Position numbers and translations under genes: made by a program. From contig DATFYM010000125.1 of assembly GCA_035315065.1 (NCBI GenBank), positions 16,253-80,252 of the forward strand: a stretch of DNA of 64,000 bases. Direction: 5' to 3'. A model generated the notes under the pieces. That model had not been told where the DNA came from. It searched no databases and worked only from the letters and a program-made list of their open reading frames with translations. The stretch is from DATFYM01 sp035315065. GTDB lineage: Bacteria; Acidobacteriota; Terriglobia; UBA7540. Numbering within the stretch: the first letter of the stretch is position 1; each line of letters starts with the position of its first letter. This document shows, piece after piece, positions 42,830 to 51,941 of this stretch.

Positions 42830-45555
42830 TAACCGGTGCTCTTCATTCCGAAGGCGACGCCGGCCACCGTTGTTTGCAGCAGGTGCATGAGCTGAGGGTC
42901 AGGACGCCGCGACTGCCGCCAGCGCTCGAGGCACTTGATCTGGATGAAATTGAGAGGGTCGACGTAAGGATTGCGCAGGCGGATCGATTCGGCGAGCACC
43001 GGCTGATGAGCTAGCAGGTGAGTTCGGCCGCAAATCTCGAGCACCAGCCGGCAAGCGCGCTCGTACTCCTCTTTGACTCGACCGAAGATTCGCTCGCCCA
43101 GGCTCTTAGGGCGCACCAAGGACGCATACTCACCGGCGATGTAGAGGTCGGTCTTGGCGAGCGAGGCCTCTGCATTGTCGATGAGCACGGAGAAGAAAAG
43201 CCAGTGGGCGTACATCTCGCGCAGCCGCTCCAGGCCGTCTGGCGCATGGTCCTGCACGAACTTGTCGAGGGCAAAGCCCAGCCCGTACCAGGAGGGAAGG
43301 AAGTGGCGCGACTGCGTCCAGGCGAACACCCAGGGAATGGCGCGCAGGTCGTTGAAGTCGTCACCCGCGGCCCTGCGACTAGGGCGCGAGCCAAGGCGCA
43401 ACTGCGAAATGAGGTCGATGGGGGTGGCCTGCTGGAAGTACTGGGGAAAGTCCGGCGTCTCGTAGACCAGCTCACGATAGAAGGCGCGGCTCGCCGTCGC
43501 CAGTTCCTCAGCGTAGGCTTCCCACTCCGCCAGCCGTTCCTGCGGCACCCGCCGGGGAACGAGCAGCGTGGAGTCGATCACCGAGGTGGCGAGTTGCTCG
43601 AGATTGCGCTGGGCGATGGCCGGGTTCGAGTACTTGAGCGAAATCACCTCGCCTTGCTCGGTGATGCGCAGGCGCCCACCGGGAGCGGCGTAGGGCTGGG
43701 CGCGAACGCTGCGGTAACTCTGGCCGCCGCCGCGGTCGATGGTGCCGCCGATGCCGTGAAAGAGTCCCAGCCGCACGCCGTGCCGCTCTGCCACCTGACC
43801 GAGGCTCTTTTGGGCGCAGAACAACGACCAGTTGGCGGCCACGTAACCGCTGTCCTTCACCGAATCCGAGTAGCCCAGCATCACCTCCTGAAAACCGCCC
43901 CGTGAACCCAGCACTTGGCGGTAGAGGGGGTCGGAGAGAAGCCGGTCGAGCTGCTGCGGGCACGCCTTGAGGTCGTCGAAAGTCTCGAACAACGGAACCA
44001 CGTCGAGTGAGGACCACACCCGGGCGGGGCCGCCGGAGCCCCTCTCGCCGAAGCTCACGAGGCCGGTCTGTTGCCCCAGCAGCGACACGTCCCACACGTC
44101 GGCGGCACTGGCGGCCATGCTCAGCACGTAGCGGTGCGCGGCCTCTTCACCGTTACGAACCTGGATTTCCCGGAGGGCGCGAAACTCGGCGAGCGTCCGT
44201 CGCGTGGTTTCCGAAAGAGCCTCCGCATCCACCCTTAAGGACCGCGTGAGCAGTTCCTGGATCGACGCGACACGGGCGTCCAAGGGTGCATTCGGAAGAC
44301 CGGCGCGAGCCAGTATCTCGCTCGCTGCGGCGCGCGTGACGGCGGAGTGCTGGCGGAAGTCCAGGCTGGCGCCGTGAAATCCCAGTATCTCGGCGGCGGC
44401 GCGCAGCCGGCCGGGACCGAGATGCGCCACCCGCGGGCTCGGGTGCTGGCGAAGCAGGCGGTCGAGCAGCGCGACGTCTTGCGTGAACTCCGGCGCACCC
44501 GCGTAGCCGCCGTCAGCGCCGTCCAAGGTCCGCTCCAGTCGCCAGATCATGACGCGCAGCTTGCGCCGGTAGACCTCATGAGGCTGATCGAGGGCCTCAA
44601 AGTCGCGCGTGGCGGGAAATCGTTGCATGTCTCGTTCGAGGTCGCGGCGCATCGCCCGCTCGAGTGACGGTTTGCGGCAGGGAAAGGAAACCACGCCGAG
44701 CAGGCGCTCACAAACCCGGCGATAGTAGCGCAGGACGCTGGCGCGCAACTCGGCGGCTACGCGCAAGCTGGTTTCGGGTGTAACGTTCGGGTTTCCGTCG
44801 CGGTCCGTTCCCACCCACGAGCCGAAGCGCAGGAAAGGCGCCGGCGCCTTCATTCCCGGCTGATAGCGCGCCAGTTCTTCGAGGAAGGCTTGCCAGAAGG
44901 ACCCCGCCAGGTCGTAGATGGTGCCTTCGAGATACACCAGCGTGCTTTCGAGCTCGGTCTCCGGTGTGACGGGCCGCTCGCGCACCTCACTCGTGAGCCA
45001 CAGCGCTTCCACCCATGCATCGAGGGCCTGCGAGACGCTGACGGCCCCGTGGTCCCTGGAGTCCGAGTCGAGCTGCTCGAGAGCCCGGCTGATGCGCCGG
45101 AGGTGGTTGAGGACGCTTCGCCGTTTGGCTTCCGTCGGGTGAGCGGTCAGCACGGGTTCGATACGCATGGAGTTCAGCAGGCGGGCAACGGCGGAGGGCG
45201 CTACTCGATGACGGCGCAACTCGCTGAAGGTGTGGCGCAGGGACATCGGTGCTCCCGCCTCGTGCGGTTCGTAGGCGTGGAGGCGGCGGACCCGCTGCCG
45301 CTCTTCGGCCAGGTTTACAAGATGGAAGAAGAGGCTGAAAGCGTGCGCGACCTCGGAGGCCTGAGCCAGTGTCAACTGCTGAACGTGGTCCTCGATCCGC
45401 TGGATGACGCCGGGCAGCGCATCCTGGCGGCTCTCTTTCGCCAGCTTCCGCAGGTTCTCGATGGCGTCGAACACCGCGGAGCCACACTGCTCCTGTACCA
45501 TGGCCCCCAGGCGGGTCGTGAGCAGCCGCACCTCTCGTCGCAGCAGTTCGTCCAT
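42829..45555 (-). CDS. ppc: Phosphoenolpyruvate carboxylase
   Basis: Makes oxaloacetate from PEP and bicarbonate. 908 residues. Motifs: VLTAHPTEAKRRS (His near 138), LGYSDSVKDSGYVAAN, the glycine loop LFHGIGGTIDRGGGQSY and LGSRPSRR, and the C-terminal RNPYVDPLNFIQIKCLER then GMKSTG. In the glycine loop the family's FHGRGG Arg is Ile here (codon ATC on the minus strand), while the second Arg is kept as DRGGG. The last point is unusual and may change bicarbonate handling. It stands between thrC and trpF and would supply oxaloacetate for aspartate. Confidence 0.93.
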   Translation of the reverse strand: MDELLRREVRLLTTRLGAMVQEQCGSAVFDAIENLRKLAKESRQDALPGVIQRIEDHVQQLTLAQASEVAHAFSLFFHLVNLAEERQRVRRLHAYEPHEAGAPMSLRHTFSELRRHRVAPSAVARLLNSMRIEPVLTAHPTEAKRRSVLNHLRRISRALEQLDSDSRDHGAVSVSQALDAWVEALWLTSEVRERPVTPETELESTLVYLEGTIYDLAGSFWQAFLEELARYQPGMKAPAPFLRFGSWVGTDRDGNPNVTPETSLRVAAELRASVLRYYRRVCERLLGVVSFPCRKPSLERAMRRDLERDMQRFPATRDFEALDQPHEVYRRKLRVMIWRLERTLDGADGGYAGAPEFTQDVALLDRLLRQHPSPRVAHLGPGRLRAAAEILGFHGASLDFRQHSAVTRAAASEILARAGLPNAPLDARVASIQELLTRSLRVDAEALSETTRRTLAEFRALREIQVRNGEEAAHRYVLSMAASAADVWDVSLLGQQTGLVSFGERGSGGPARVWSSLDVVPLFETFDDLKACPQQLDRLLSDPLYRQVLGSRGGFQEVMLGYSDSVKDSGYVAANWSLFCAQKSLGQVAERHGVRLGLFHGIGGTIDRGGGQSYRSVRAQPYAAPGGRLRITEQGEVISLKYSNPAIAQRNLEQLATSVIDSTLLVPRRVPQERLAEWEAYAEELATASRAFYRELVYETPDFPQYFQQATPIDLISQLRLGSRPSRRAAGDDFNDLRAIPWVFAWTQSRHFLPSWYGLGFALDKFVQDHAPDGLERLREMYAHWLFFSVLIDNAEASLAKTDLYIAGEYASLVRPKSLGERIFGRVKEEYERACRLVLEICGRTHLLAHQPVLAESIRLRNPYVDPLNFIQIKCLERWRQSRRPDPQLMHLLQTTVAGVAFGMKSTG

Positions 45556-45561
45556 AACGAA

Positions 45562-45729
45562 CAGTGGTTAGTGGTTAGTGGCTAGTGGCTAGTGAAAAGC
45601 CAACAGCTTTCAGCCGTCAGCTATCAGCAAGAACCGAACCTTGGTGCTGAGAGACGACCGCTAAAAGCTGGCGTCTGAAAGCTGATAGCGCTCTTTTCTA
45701 GCCACTAGCCACTCGTCACTAGCCACTGG
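45562..45729. repeat. Nested heptamer hairpin between thrC and ppc
   Basis: Outer AGTGGTT/AGTGGCT arms 45562-45595 and 45697-45729. Inner GCTGAAA-family arms 45605-45628 and 45661-45687, with loop AAGAACCGAACC. Confidence 0.88.
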
Positions 45730-45734
45730 CTTTA

Positions 45735-47027
45735 TCACGCCGTCACCGCCAGAGACTTTTCCAGCGCTTGGCGCAAGGCGTCGAGGGTCGGCTCCACGCG
45801 AAGCCGCTGCGCATTGTCCTCGCTTTCGGCGCGGTGACGCATGATGTATTCGGTATCCTTGAGTTGATTGCCCGTCAGGATGCAGACCACGTCCGCGTGG
45901 CGTTCGATCTTGCCCGCCCGCACGAGCTTGCGTACGCCGGCGACCGTGGAGACCGAGGCCGGCTCGGCGCCCACGCCGTCCTCCGCCAGAACTCTCTTGG
46001 CCTCGAAAATCTCCTCGTCGGTCACTGACTCGCAGAAGCCGCCCGTCCACTCGAGCACGCGCCGCGCTTTAATCCAGTTGGCCGGACTGCCGATTCGAAT
46101 GGCGGTAGCCTCGGTGCGAGGATTTTCGACGGAAATTAGAGCGTGCGAGCCGCTCGCCAGTGTCTGGTAGAACGGGCTTGCTCCCGCCGCTTGCACCACC
46201 ACTACGTGCGGCACCTTCTCAATGAACCCGAACTCCTTCAACTCGCGCAAACCCTTGCCGATGGCTGACGCGTTACCCAGATTGCCGCCTGGCACCACGA
46301 TGTAGTCCGGAGGCCGCCAGGCGCGTTGCTCCATCATTTCCGCCACGATCGTCTTTTGGCCCTCGATGCGGAAAGGATTCACCGAGTTCACCAGGTGCAA
46401 CCCGATCTCGGGAGCGATTTCCCGCAGCAGGCGAAAAGCTTCGTCAAACGTGTCACCCACTTCAACGACGATGGCTCCGAAATCGAGCGCCTGGGCGAGC
46501 TTCGCCGCCGAGATCTGTTTGTAGGGCACGAAGACCAGCGCCTTCATTCCCGCCCGCGCCGCATAGGCGGCCATAGAAGACGACGTGTTGCCGGTGGACG
46601 CGCACGCGACCATGCGCACGCCGCGTGAATCGGCCCGCGTGATCGAGGCGGTCATTCCCAGGTCCTTGAACGACCCGGTGGGATTGTTGCCTTGATGCTT
46701 GATGGTGAGATGAACGGGGCCCGCCCACCACCCGGCGCGCCGCGTGCCCACCAGCGGTGTGGAACCTTCGGATAGCGAAATGATACGCTCGGTGGGCTCG
46801 ACAAAAGGGATCAACTCGCGGAAGCGCCATACGCCGCTGCGGTCGATGGGCTCGCCGCTCAGCCGCCGTTGATGCCACTCGTAGCGCAGCTTCTCTGGGT
46901 CGAGCCGGATGAAATCGTAGAGCACCTCCAGCAAGCCACCGCAGGCCGAGCAGACGTGCGTGTCCCTTTTCGGGTCCTGCCGGCTTCGGCAGCCTTCGTC
47001 GATGCACTGGAGGTAAGCGTTTGACAA
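45735..47027 (-). CDS. thrC: Threonine synthase
   Basis: Converts O-phosphohomoserine to threonine with PLP. 430 residues. A Zn-ribbon-like N-terminus (CIDEGC near 8-13, CSACGG near 26-31) is followed by the fold type II core with the PLP Lys in NNPTGSFKDLGM and the phosphate loop PGGNLGNASAIGKG. Matches the class with an N-terminal Cys domain. Operon-like with lysC. Confidence 0.93.
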   Translation of the reverse strand: MSNAYLQCIDEGCRSRQDPKRDTHVCSACGGLLEVLYDFIRLDPEKLRYEWHQRRLSGEPIDRSGVWRFRELIPFVEPTERIISLSEGSTPLVGTRRAGWWAGPVHLTIKHQGNNPTGSFKDLGMTASITRADSRGVRMVACASTGNTSSSMAAYAARAGMKALVFVPYKQISAAKLAQALDFGAIVVEVGDTFDEAFRLLREIAPEIGLHLVNSVNPFRIEGQKTIVAEMMEQRAWRPPDYIVVPGGNLGNASAIGKGLRELKEFGFIEKVPHVVVVQAAGASPFYQTLASGSHALISVENPRTEATAIRIGSPANWIKARRVLEWTGGFCESVTDEEIFEAKRVLAEDGVGAEPASVSTVAGVRKLVRAGKIERHADVVCILTGNQLKDTEYIMRHRAESEDNAQRLRVEPTLDALRQALEKSLAVTA

Positions 47028-47202
47028 AGTTCTCAGTCCTCAGTTTTCAGTTCTTAGTAAGCTAGCCTAGCTATCAGCCCTCAGCTATCAGCCGCCAGGC
47101 GTCGGCAAAGGGCCGGGGGACTCCGCTTCTCTCGCGTGAATGGTGATAGCTGACGGCCGCTTTCAGTTAACTGAAAACTGAGAACTGAACACTGAAAACC
47201 AG
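47028..47202. repeat. Nested heptamer hairpin between lysC and thrC
   Basis: Outer GTTCTCA/GTTTTCA arms 47028-47058 and 47169-47200. Inner GCTGAAA-family arms (47070-47093, 47142-47160). The right arm begins within 3 nt of the lysC stop. Confidence 0.87.
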
Positions 47203-48636
47203 TTAGAGTTGAAACTCCTCATGGATCACCTTCACCGCTTCCTTAACGTCGGCCGACTTCACCGCGAACGAAATGCTCAGCTCGGTGGATCCCTGGGCGA
47301 TGGCGATAATGTTGATGCTGTTCCGTCCCAGCGCCCCGAAGGTGCGGCCGGCGAGTCCCGCGATCCCTTTCATCTTCTCGCCGATCACGACGACGATCGC
47401 CACGTGGGGCATGATCTCCGGCGGCGGCATGTAGTCGTGCAGGATCTCCAGCTCGAACGCCTTTTCCAGCGTACCCTTGACGCGGTTGACGTCGGCATCG
47501 TGTACCGCGAAGCAGAGCACGTTATCCGCCGAAGATTGGGTGGACATCAGCGTTGCGATCTGCTCCACGTCGAGCAACTCGAACACCTTGGCGGCGAGAT
47601 GGGCAAAGCTGGTGGAGTCGCGGCCGCTGATAGTGACCAGGGACGCCTTGCTGACGGACGTAATCGCCTTCACCCCCGGGGCTCCGCCGGCGATGGCGGG
47701 GCCGATCCTGGTGCCCGGGCAGGAAGGGTTGAACGAGTTCTTGATCCACACCGGGATCTTCTTCTTCATCACCGGCTGAATGGTCTTAGGGTGAAGCACC
47801 TTGGCACCGAAAAACGAGAGTTCGATGGCCTCGCGATACGAGATGGCGGGCAGGATGCGCGCTCCGGGCACCAGGCGCGGATCGGCCGTCATCACGCCGT
47901 CGACGTCAGTCCAAATCCAGACCTCGTCGGCGTCGAGCGCCGCGCCCAAGATCGTACCGCTGTAGTCGGAGCCGCCGCGTCCCAGCGTGGTGCAAAGGCC
48001 ATCGCGCGTCGCGCCGCGGAACCCGGTAACCACGGGGATGATCCCGCGGCGCCGCACCGGCCCCAGGCGTTGCGCCGTCTTCACGCGCGTCTCGTCGAGG
48101 AAGGGCGTGGCGTTGCCGAAGTTGTCGTCGGTCACGATCAGTTCCGCCGCGTCCACCGCTTCCGCCGCCAACCCGGAGGAGCGCAGGATCGCCGCCATCA
48201 GCGTCGCCGACATCACCTCGCCCAGGCTGGAAAGGGTATCCATGGCGCGCGGGGTCACCTCGCGGACCATCGAGAATCCCGAGCACAGGTTCTCAAAGTT
48301 GGTCACCTGTTCCGCCAGCCGCGGCAGCACGCTGGCCTGTTCGCCGGCGGAAAGCAGGCAGTCGTTGACCTCGCGATGCCGTCGCGCCAGCTCCTGGCGG
48401 ACTCCTTTCCAGTGCTGCCGATCGCCATGGCTGGCCTCCGTGGCGGCGCGGATCAGCATGTCGGTGACGCCGCCCATGGCCGACACCACCGCCACCACCT
48501 CGGCTTGCTGGGCGTGCTCGCGGAGGATATTGGCCACGCCCTCCATGCGCTCGGCATTGCCCACCGAGGTGCCGCCGAATTTCATCACCAGCAGCGGCCG
48601 CTTGCCCCTGGGTGGGGCCGGGTTCTCCTTCATCAT
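47203..48636 (-). CDS. lysC: Aspartate kinase (monofunctional, ThrA-type)
   Basis: First enzyme of the aspartate family. From ATG 48636 about 477 residues (an adjacent ATG and an upstream TTG are alternatives). Kinase domain: VMKFGGTSVGNAERM, GRGGSDYSGTILGAALDADE. Two C-terminal ACT domains (about 320-395 and 400-477, ITSVSKASLVTISGRD and VAIVVVIGEKMKGIAGLAG) give feedback control. The arrangement matches the kinase half of bifunctional ThrA proteins, without homoserine dehydrogenase. Confidence 0.93.
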   Translation of the reverse strand: MMKENPAPPRGKRPLLVMKFGGTSVGNAERMEGVANILREHAQQAEVVAVVSAMGGVTDMLIRAATEASHGDRQHWKGVRQELARRHREVNDCLLSAGEQASVLPRLAEQVTNFENLCSGFSMVREVTPRAMDTLSSLGEVMSATLMAAILRSSGLAAEAVDAAELIVTDDNFGNATPFLDETRVKTAQRLGPVRRRGIIPVVTGFRGATRDGLCTTLGRGGSDYSGTILGAALDADEVWIWTDVDGVMTADPRLVPGARILPAISYREAIELSFFGAKVLHPKTIQPVMKKKIPVWIKNSFNPSCPGTRIGPAIAGGAPGVKAITSVSKASLVTISGRDSTSFAHLAAKVFELLDVEQIATLMSTQSSADNVLCFAVHDADVNRVKGTLEKAFELEILHDYMPPPEIMPHVAIVVVIGEKMKGIAGLAGRTFGALGRNSINIIAIAQGSTELSISFAVKSADVKEAVKVIHEEFQL

Positions 48637-48696
48637 GGTTTTCCAGTTTGCGGTAAAACTCAATTCTCTACTATTAGCCTGTGCCCGCCACCAACG

Positions 48697-48829
48697 GATT
48701 GACGATTGTCGATTGACATTGGAACAGCCGTCAGCCCTCAGCCATCAGGTATCCGCAAAAACCGTATTTTCGTGCTAAAAGCTGACCGCTGAAAGCTGAA
48801 GGCTGTTTCCAATCGACAATCGTCAATTC
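48697..48829. repeat. Nested heptamer hairpin between LysR gene and lysC
   Basis: Outer GATTGAC arms 48697-48722 and 48807-48829. Inner GCTGAAA-family arms 48726-48748 and 48780-48805, loop AAAAACCGTATTTTCGTGCT. Confidence 0.88.
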
Positions 48830-48844
48830 CTTGGCCCGCCGCCC

Positions 48845-49783
48845 TCACGACTTAGGGTCCCGCGGGGGCGGGATGGACGGAGGCGAGGAAGTAGGACCCA
48901 GGCTTCGGGTCGCTTCACGGACAACCTCGATAAAGATTTTGGCGGGTAGCGATAGGTAGCGATCGCGGCGATAAACGAGGCCCAGCTCGCGGTACAGTTT
49001 CTCACCTTCCAGGGGAATCAGTTTGAGCACGCCCGCCGCCACCTCCTGCTGCGCGTAAGCCTTGCTGATGAGCGAGATGCCCAGGCCCGCGCCCACGAAC
49101 TTCTTGATCAGCTCCACGCTGGCCAGTTCCATCGAGATCTGGAGGTGGTCGCGAAACGGGCGAAGCAGGCGATCGATCACCACCCGCGTGTGGCCGGTCT
49201 TGGGCAGGATCAGCGGATACTGCGAAACGTCTTCGGGGGTGACGCTGCGGTGCTTGGCCAGCGGGTGGTTCTTGGGCGTCGCCACTTGCACTTCGTCGCG
49301 CGACACCGGGATCACTTCCAGGTTGTTGGTCATGTGCGGCAGGGTGACGATGCCCACGTCGACCGCGCCCTCCTGCACCTTTTGCAGGATCTTGTGGCTG
49401 AAGTTCCGGTAGATACTCACCTGCACCAGCGGGTAAAGCTGCTTGAAGCGCGCGAAAGTCCGGGGCAAAACGTACAGGCAGGTGGCTTCGTTGGCGCCGA
49501 TATAGAGCTTGCCGCGCGGAGTCTGGTTCAGCTCGGCGATCGCCTGCAAGGCTTCCTTGTGCAGGCCCATCAGCTTCTCGGCATAACGCAGCAGGATCTC
49601 CCCCGCCGGCGTCAGTTGCACTTTCTTGCCGCTACGGTCAAAAAGCTTCTCGCCGCACTCCTGCTCCAGTAGCCGCACTTGGGCGCTGATGGCCGGCTGG
49701 GTCCGGTAGAGCTTTTCTCCGGCCCGCGAAAAACTCTGCAGCTTGGCGACCTCCAGGAAACTGGCTAGCTGATCGTAGTCCAT
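48845..49783 (-). CDS. LysR-family transcriptional regulator
   Basis: 312 residues. The N-terminal winged HTH (FLEVAKLQSFSRAGEKLYRT, then QPAISAQVRLLEQ, 9-41) is followed by a periplasmic-binding-like effector domain (about 90-295) with YPLILPKTGHTRVV. The tail is Pro/Ser-rich. Lies upstream of lysC on the same strand with a 180-nt gap, so it may be co-transcribed or may control aspartate-family genes; no target site could be identified. Confidence 0.92.
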   Translation of the reverse strand: MDYDQLASFLEVAKLQSFSRAGEKLYRTQPAISAQVRLLEQECGEKLFDRSGKKVQLTPAGEILLRYAEKLMGLHKEALQAIAELNQTPRGKLYIGANEATCLYVLPRTFARFKQLYPLVQVSIYRNFSHKILQKVQEGAVDVGIVTLPHMTNNLEVIPVSRDEVQVATPKNHPLAKHRSVTPEDVSQYPLILPKTGHTRVVIDRLLRPFRDHLQISMELASVELIKKFVGAGLGISLISKAYAQQEVAAGVLKLIPLEGEKLYRELGLVYRRDRYLSLPAKIFIEVVREATRSLGPTSSPPSIPPPRDPKS

Positions 49784-50201
49784 AATGTGTCAACCGACTG
49801 GTAAGTAGGGCTCATAGATATTCTATCAGATTCCGGCGGCCGCGCCACTTTTACTGAGGGCGGAATGCGTGGGGGGCATGCTTGGACCAACCAGCCGCAA
49901 GGCCGCCATCCAAGAAGCGCCGTAAACACGTCGGCGACAATTAAGCGCGGAAGGTTTCAATTCAACTCAAACAGGTTTTTGGTGCTGTCCTAGTGCCCGG
50001 TATGTCATCCGGAGCGTAGCGAAGGACCTCGCTTAGAATCTTCGTTTCAAGGACAAGGCGAGGTCCTTCCCTGCGCTCAGGATGACATGCTGGCTGAATT
50101 AGGACACCGCCAGATTTCTTGGCGAGGCACCCTTAAGGCTCAAGGGGCCAGAGAAGCGGATTCGAAGCAACCGATCCGTTGAGCGATTGAGTCCCAACTT
50201 C
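49784..50201. repeat. Intergenic region with long inverted repeat 49981-50110
   Basis: The arm 50002-50034 (ATGTCATCCGGAGCGTAGCG) pairs with 50055-50088 (CGCTCAGGATGACAT end). Flanking GGTGCTGTCCTAG (49981) and TTAGGACACC (50100-50109) extend the stem. It is not a heptamer array. The remaining sequence has no gene. Confidence 0.75.
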
Positions 50202-51497
50202 TCAGGAGAAGCGGGTCCGTTTCCATAGGAGCCAGCCACAGGCGAAGAGGGTGAAGAACATGACCGCCACCAGGACGGCGATCCAGTTGGTGCTCACGTT
50301 GATCAGCGGGACATGGGCTAGTCTGGCCAACCAGATGAATATCGCCAGAGCTGCGGCGACGATCAGAGTGTCCCACCAGCGGCGAGCGGGGCCTTCGCGC
50401 GCCACCGTGTCTTCTCCGCGCTGGGAGGCTTCGGCGGCCTCAAGGCTCAGGCCGTATCGTTCGCACTCGCGCGCGATAGCGTCCTGGGTGGAGACCCGCT
50501 CGCCTTCCGGCGCTACGGCGCTGCTGATCGCCGCCGCGCCCAGAACCATGGTCACCGAGCCGGAAACCACCAGCCATGTTGTGGTCCCTCCGCGTCGGGC
50601 CAATTCACCAAAGACCAAAGCCCCCCAGGCGAGTCCCCACAGTTGGTTCGTATTCGACAGGGGAATGCCCCGCGCAATGCCGATATACTTGGCAGCATAG
50701 TTCTGGAAAAGGTCGCCCACCACCCAGCAGAATCCTCCCAGGAAAAGCCAGAAGAGAGCGGGCCGCGCCCGGCTGAGCTCGTCCCAGACTTGCCCGACGC
50801 CGCCGCAGAAGGTGACGGCGAGCGCGGACATGGTGATGAGTTCGCCCACCGTGAACACGGTGACGAACGAGATCGGATTCATACCGCTCAGATAGGCCTT
50901 GCGGTACGGGACATACATGGTGCCGAACATCAGACCCGCTCCCAGCGCGGCGGCGATTCCGGCCAGCGCGCGGTGAGGGGTTGAGGAAGCTTCGTGGGAC
51001 GACGCATAGCCCAAGAGGATGGCGCCACCCACAATGGCCAGCGCGCCTCCGAGCACCTTTCCACCGTTGGCAACCCCGGCACCTCGCAACTCGCGGAAGA
51101 AAAACCATCCCCAGAACACGCCCACCAGGCTGTTCACGTTCCAAAGGGGAAAGGCAATGGAGAGGCCCACGTCGCGGACGCCGAACACCGTCAGGGTGTT
51201 TCCGATCGCCCAGAGGGCGCCGGCGAGGACCGCCCAGATCATGAGGTGCGGTTTTTGCCGCAGGTCAGTGAAGACGTATTCCGTACCCTTGAGCACCGTC
51301 GGCAGCGTCCACCGCGCCACGAACACGCCCGACACCATGGCCAGTGAAATCAGGAAAGGAGAAAGCCCCACCGTCACCAGTTTCGTAGGAGCCTCGGCGC
51401 CCGCCAGCCACGTGCCTGCGGCCAAGCCGCACAGCACTCCCAGCACGTGAAGCGAGCCGGTGCTTCTCGCCGCTTGCTTCTCCACCTGACTGTCCAC
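50202..51497 (-). CDS. GRP/RhaT-like multi-TM transporter
   Basis: 431 residues, GTG 51497 with GGGGAGG upstream. About ten TM segments of the glucose/ribose porter-RhaT-like drug/metabolite superfamily; diagnostic stretches include AFPLWNVNSLVGVFWGWFFF and GIARGIPLSNTNQLWGLAWG. A cytosolic loop of about 60 residues (VSTQDAIARECERYGLSLEA onward) separates the last two TMs, an unusual extension. Substrate may be a sugar; unproven. Confidence 0.82.
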   Translation of the reverse strand: MDSQVEKQAARSTGSLHVLGVLCGLAAGTWLAGAEAPTKLVTVGLSPFLISLAMVSGVFVARWTLPTVLKGTEYVFTDLRQKPHLMIWAVLAGALWAIGNTLTVFGVRDVGLSIAFPLWNVNSLVGVFWGWFFFRELRGAGVANGGKVLGGALAIVGGAILLGYASSHEASSTPHRALAGIAAALGAGLMFGTMYVPYRKAYLSGMNPISFVTVFTVGELITMSALAVTFCGGVGQVWDELSRARPALFWLFLGGFCWVVGDLFQNYAAKYIGIARGIPLSNTNQLWGLAWGALVFGELARRGGTTTWLVVSGSVTMVLGAAAISSAVAPEGERVSTQDAIARECERYGLSLEAAEASQRGEDTVAREGPARRWWDTLIVAAALAIFIWLARLAHVPLINVSTNWIAVLVAVMFFTLFACGWLLWKRTRFS

Positions 51498-51596
51498 CTC
51501 ACTTGCCTCCCCCCACGATAGTCATCTGCTCCTAGCCGCGCTCGTGAGTACCGACTGTCCCGCGGGCCCACCACGGCCGCCGGAACCGAGGCCTTG

Positions 51597-51698
51597 CTAA
51601 TGCAGGCAGACCAGCAAAAACACACCTGCCAACAGCACCATGGTCGGTACCCAGAACTGGCTGTCCGTCAAGATCAATTGGAGTCTTGATGATTTCAA
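51597..51698 (-). CDS. Tiny single-pass membrane protein (33 aa)
   Basis: TTG 51698 has GAGGTG 5 nt upstream and encodes MKSSRLQLILTDSQFWVPTM then VLLAGVFLLVCLH, ending at TAG 51597-51599. One hydrophobic segment covers the C-terminal half. The direct SD, orientation and 99-nt distance from the transporter gene suggest a translated small protein in its leader. It is too short for normal gene finders, so confidence is moderate. Confidence 0.45.
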   Translation of the reverse strand: MKSSRLQLILTDSQFWVPTMVLLAGVFLLVCLH

Positions 51699-51941
51699 AG
51701 GAGCACCTCGTTCGAATTCCGCGCCGCCGCGTCAATATCAACCCTCCGTGGCATCTGCCCATAAAACTGAGCCGGCAGAACACCACGGATTCTACAACAA
51801 TATCGCTCGCACTGAACGAGGATAACAGGAACGGCGATTAGAGTCCTCTTGACGGCTGAAAGGGCCACACAAGGGGATATTTCGCGTTAAGATAGTGGGC
51901 ACAACCGGAACCGGGATCAAACCGAAGAGACAGGAGGAGAA
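51699..51941. other. Divergent gap upstream of SnoaL-like gene
   Basis: No gene or heptamer hairpin seen. The plus strand carries an AGGAGGAG site directly before the SnoaL-like ATG. Promoters for the two divergent units probably lie here, but I could not pick one out. Confidence 0.4.
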
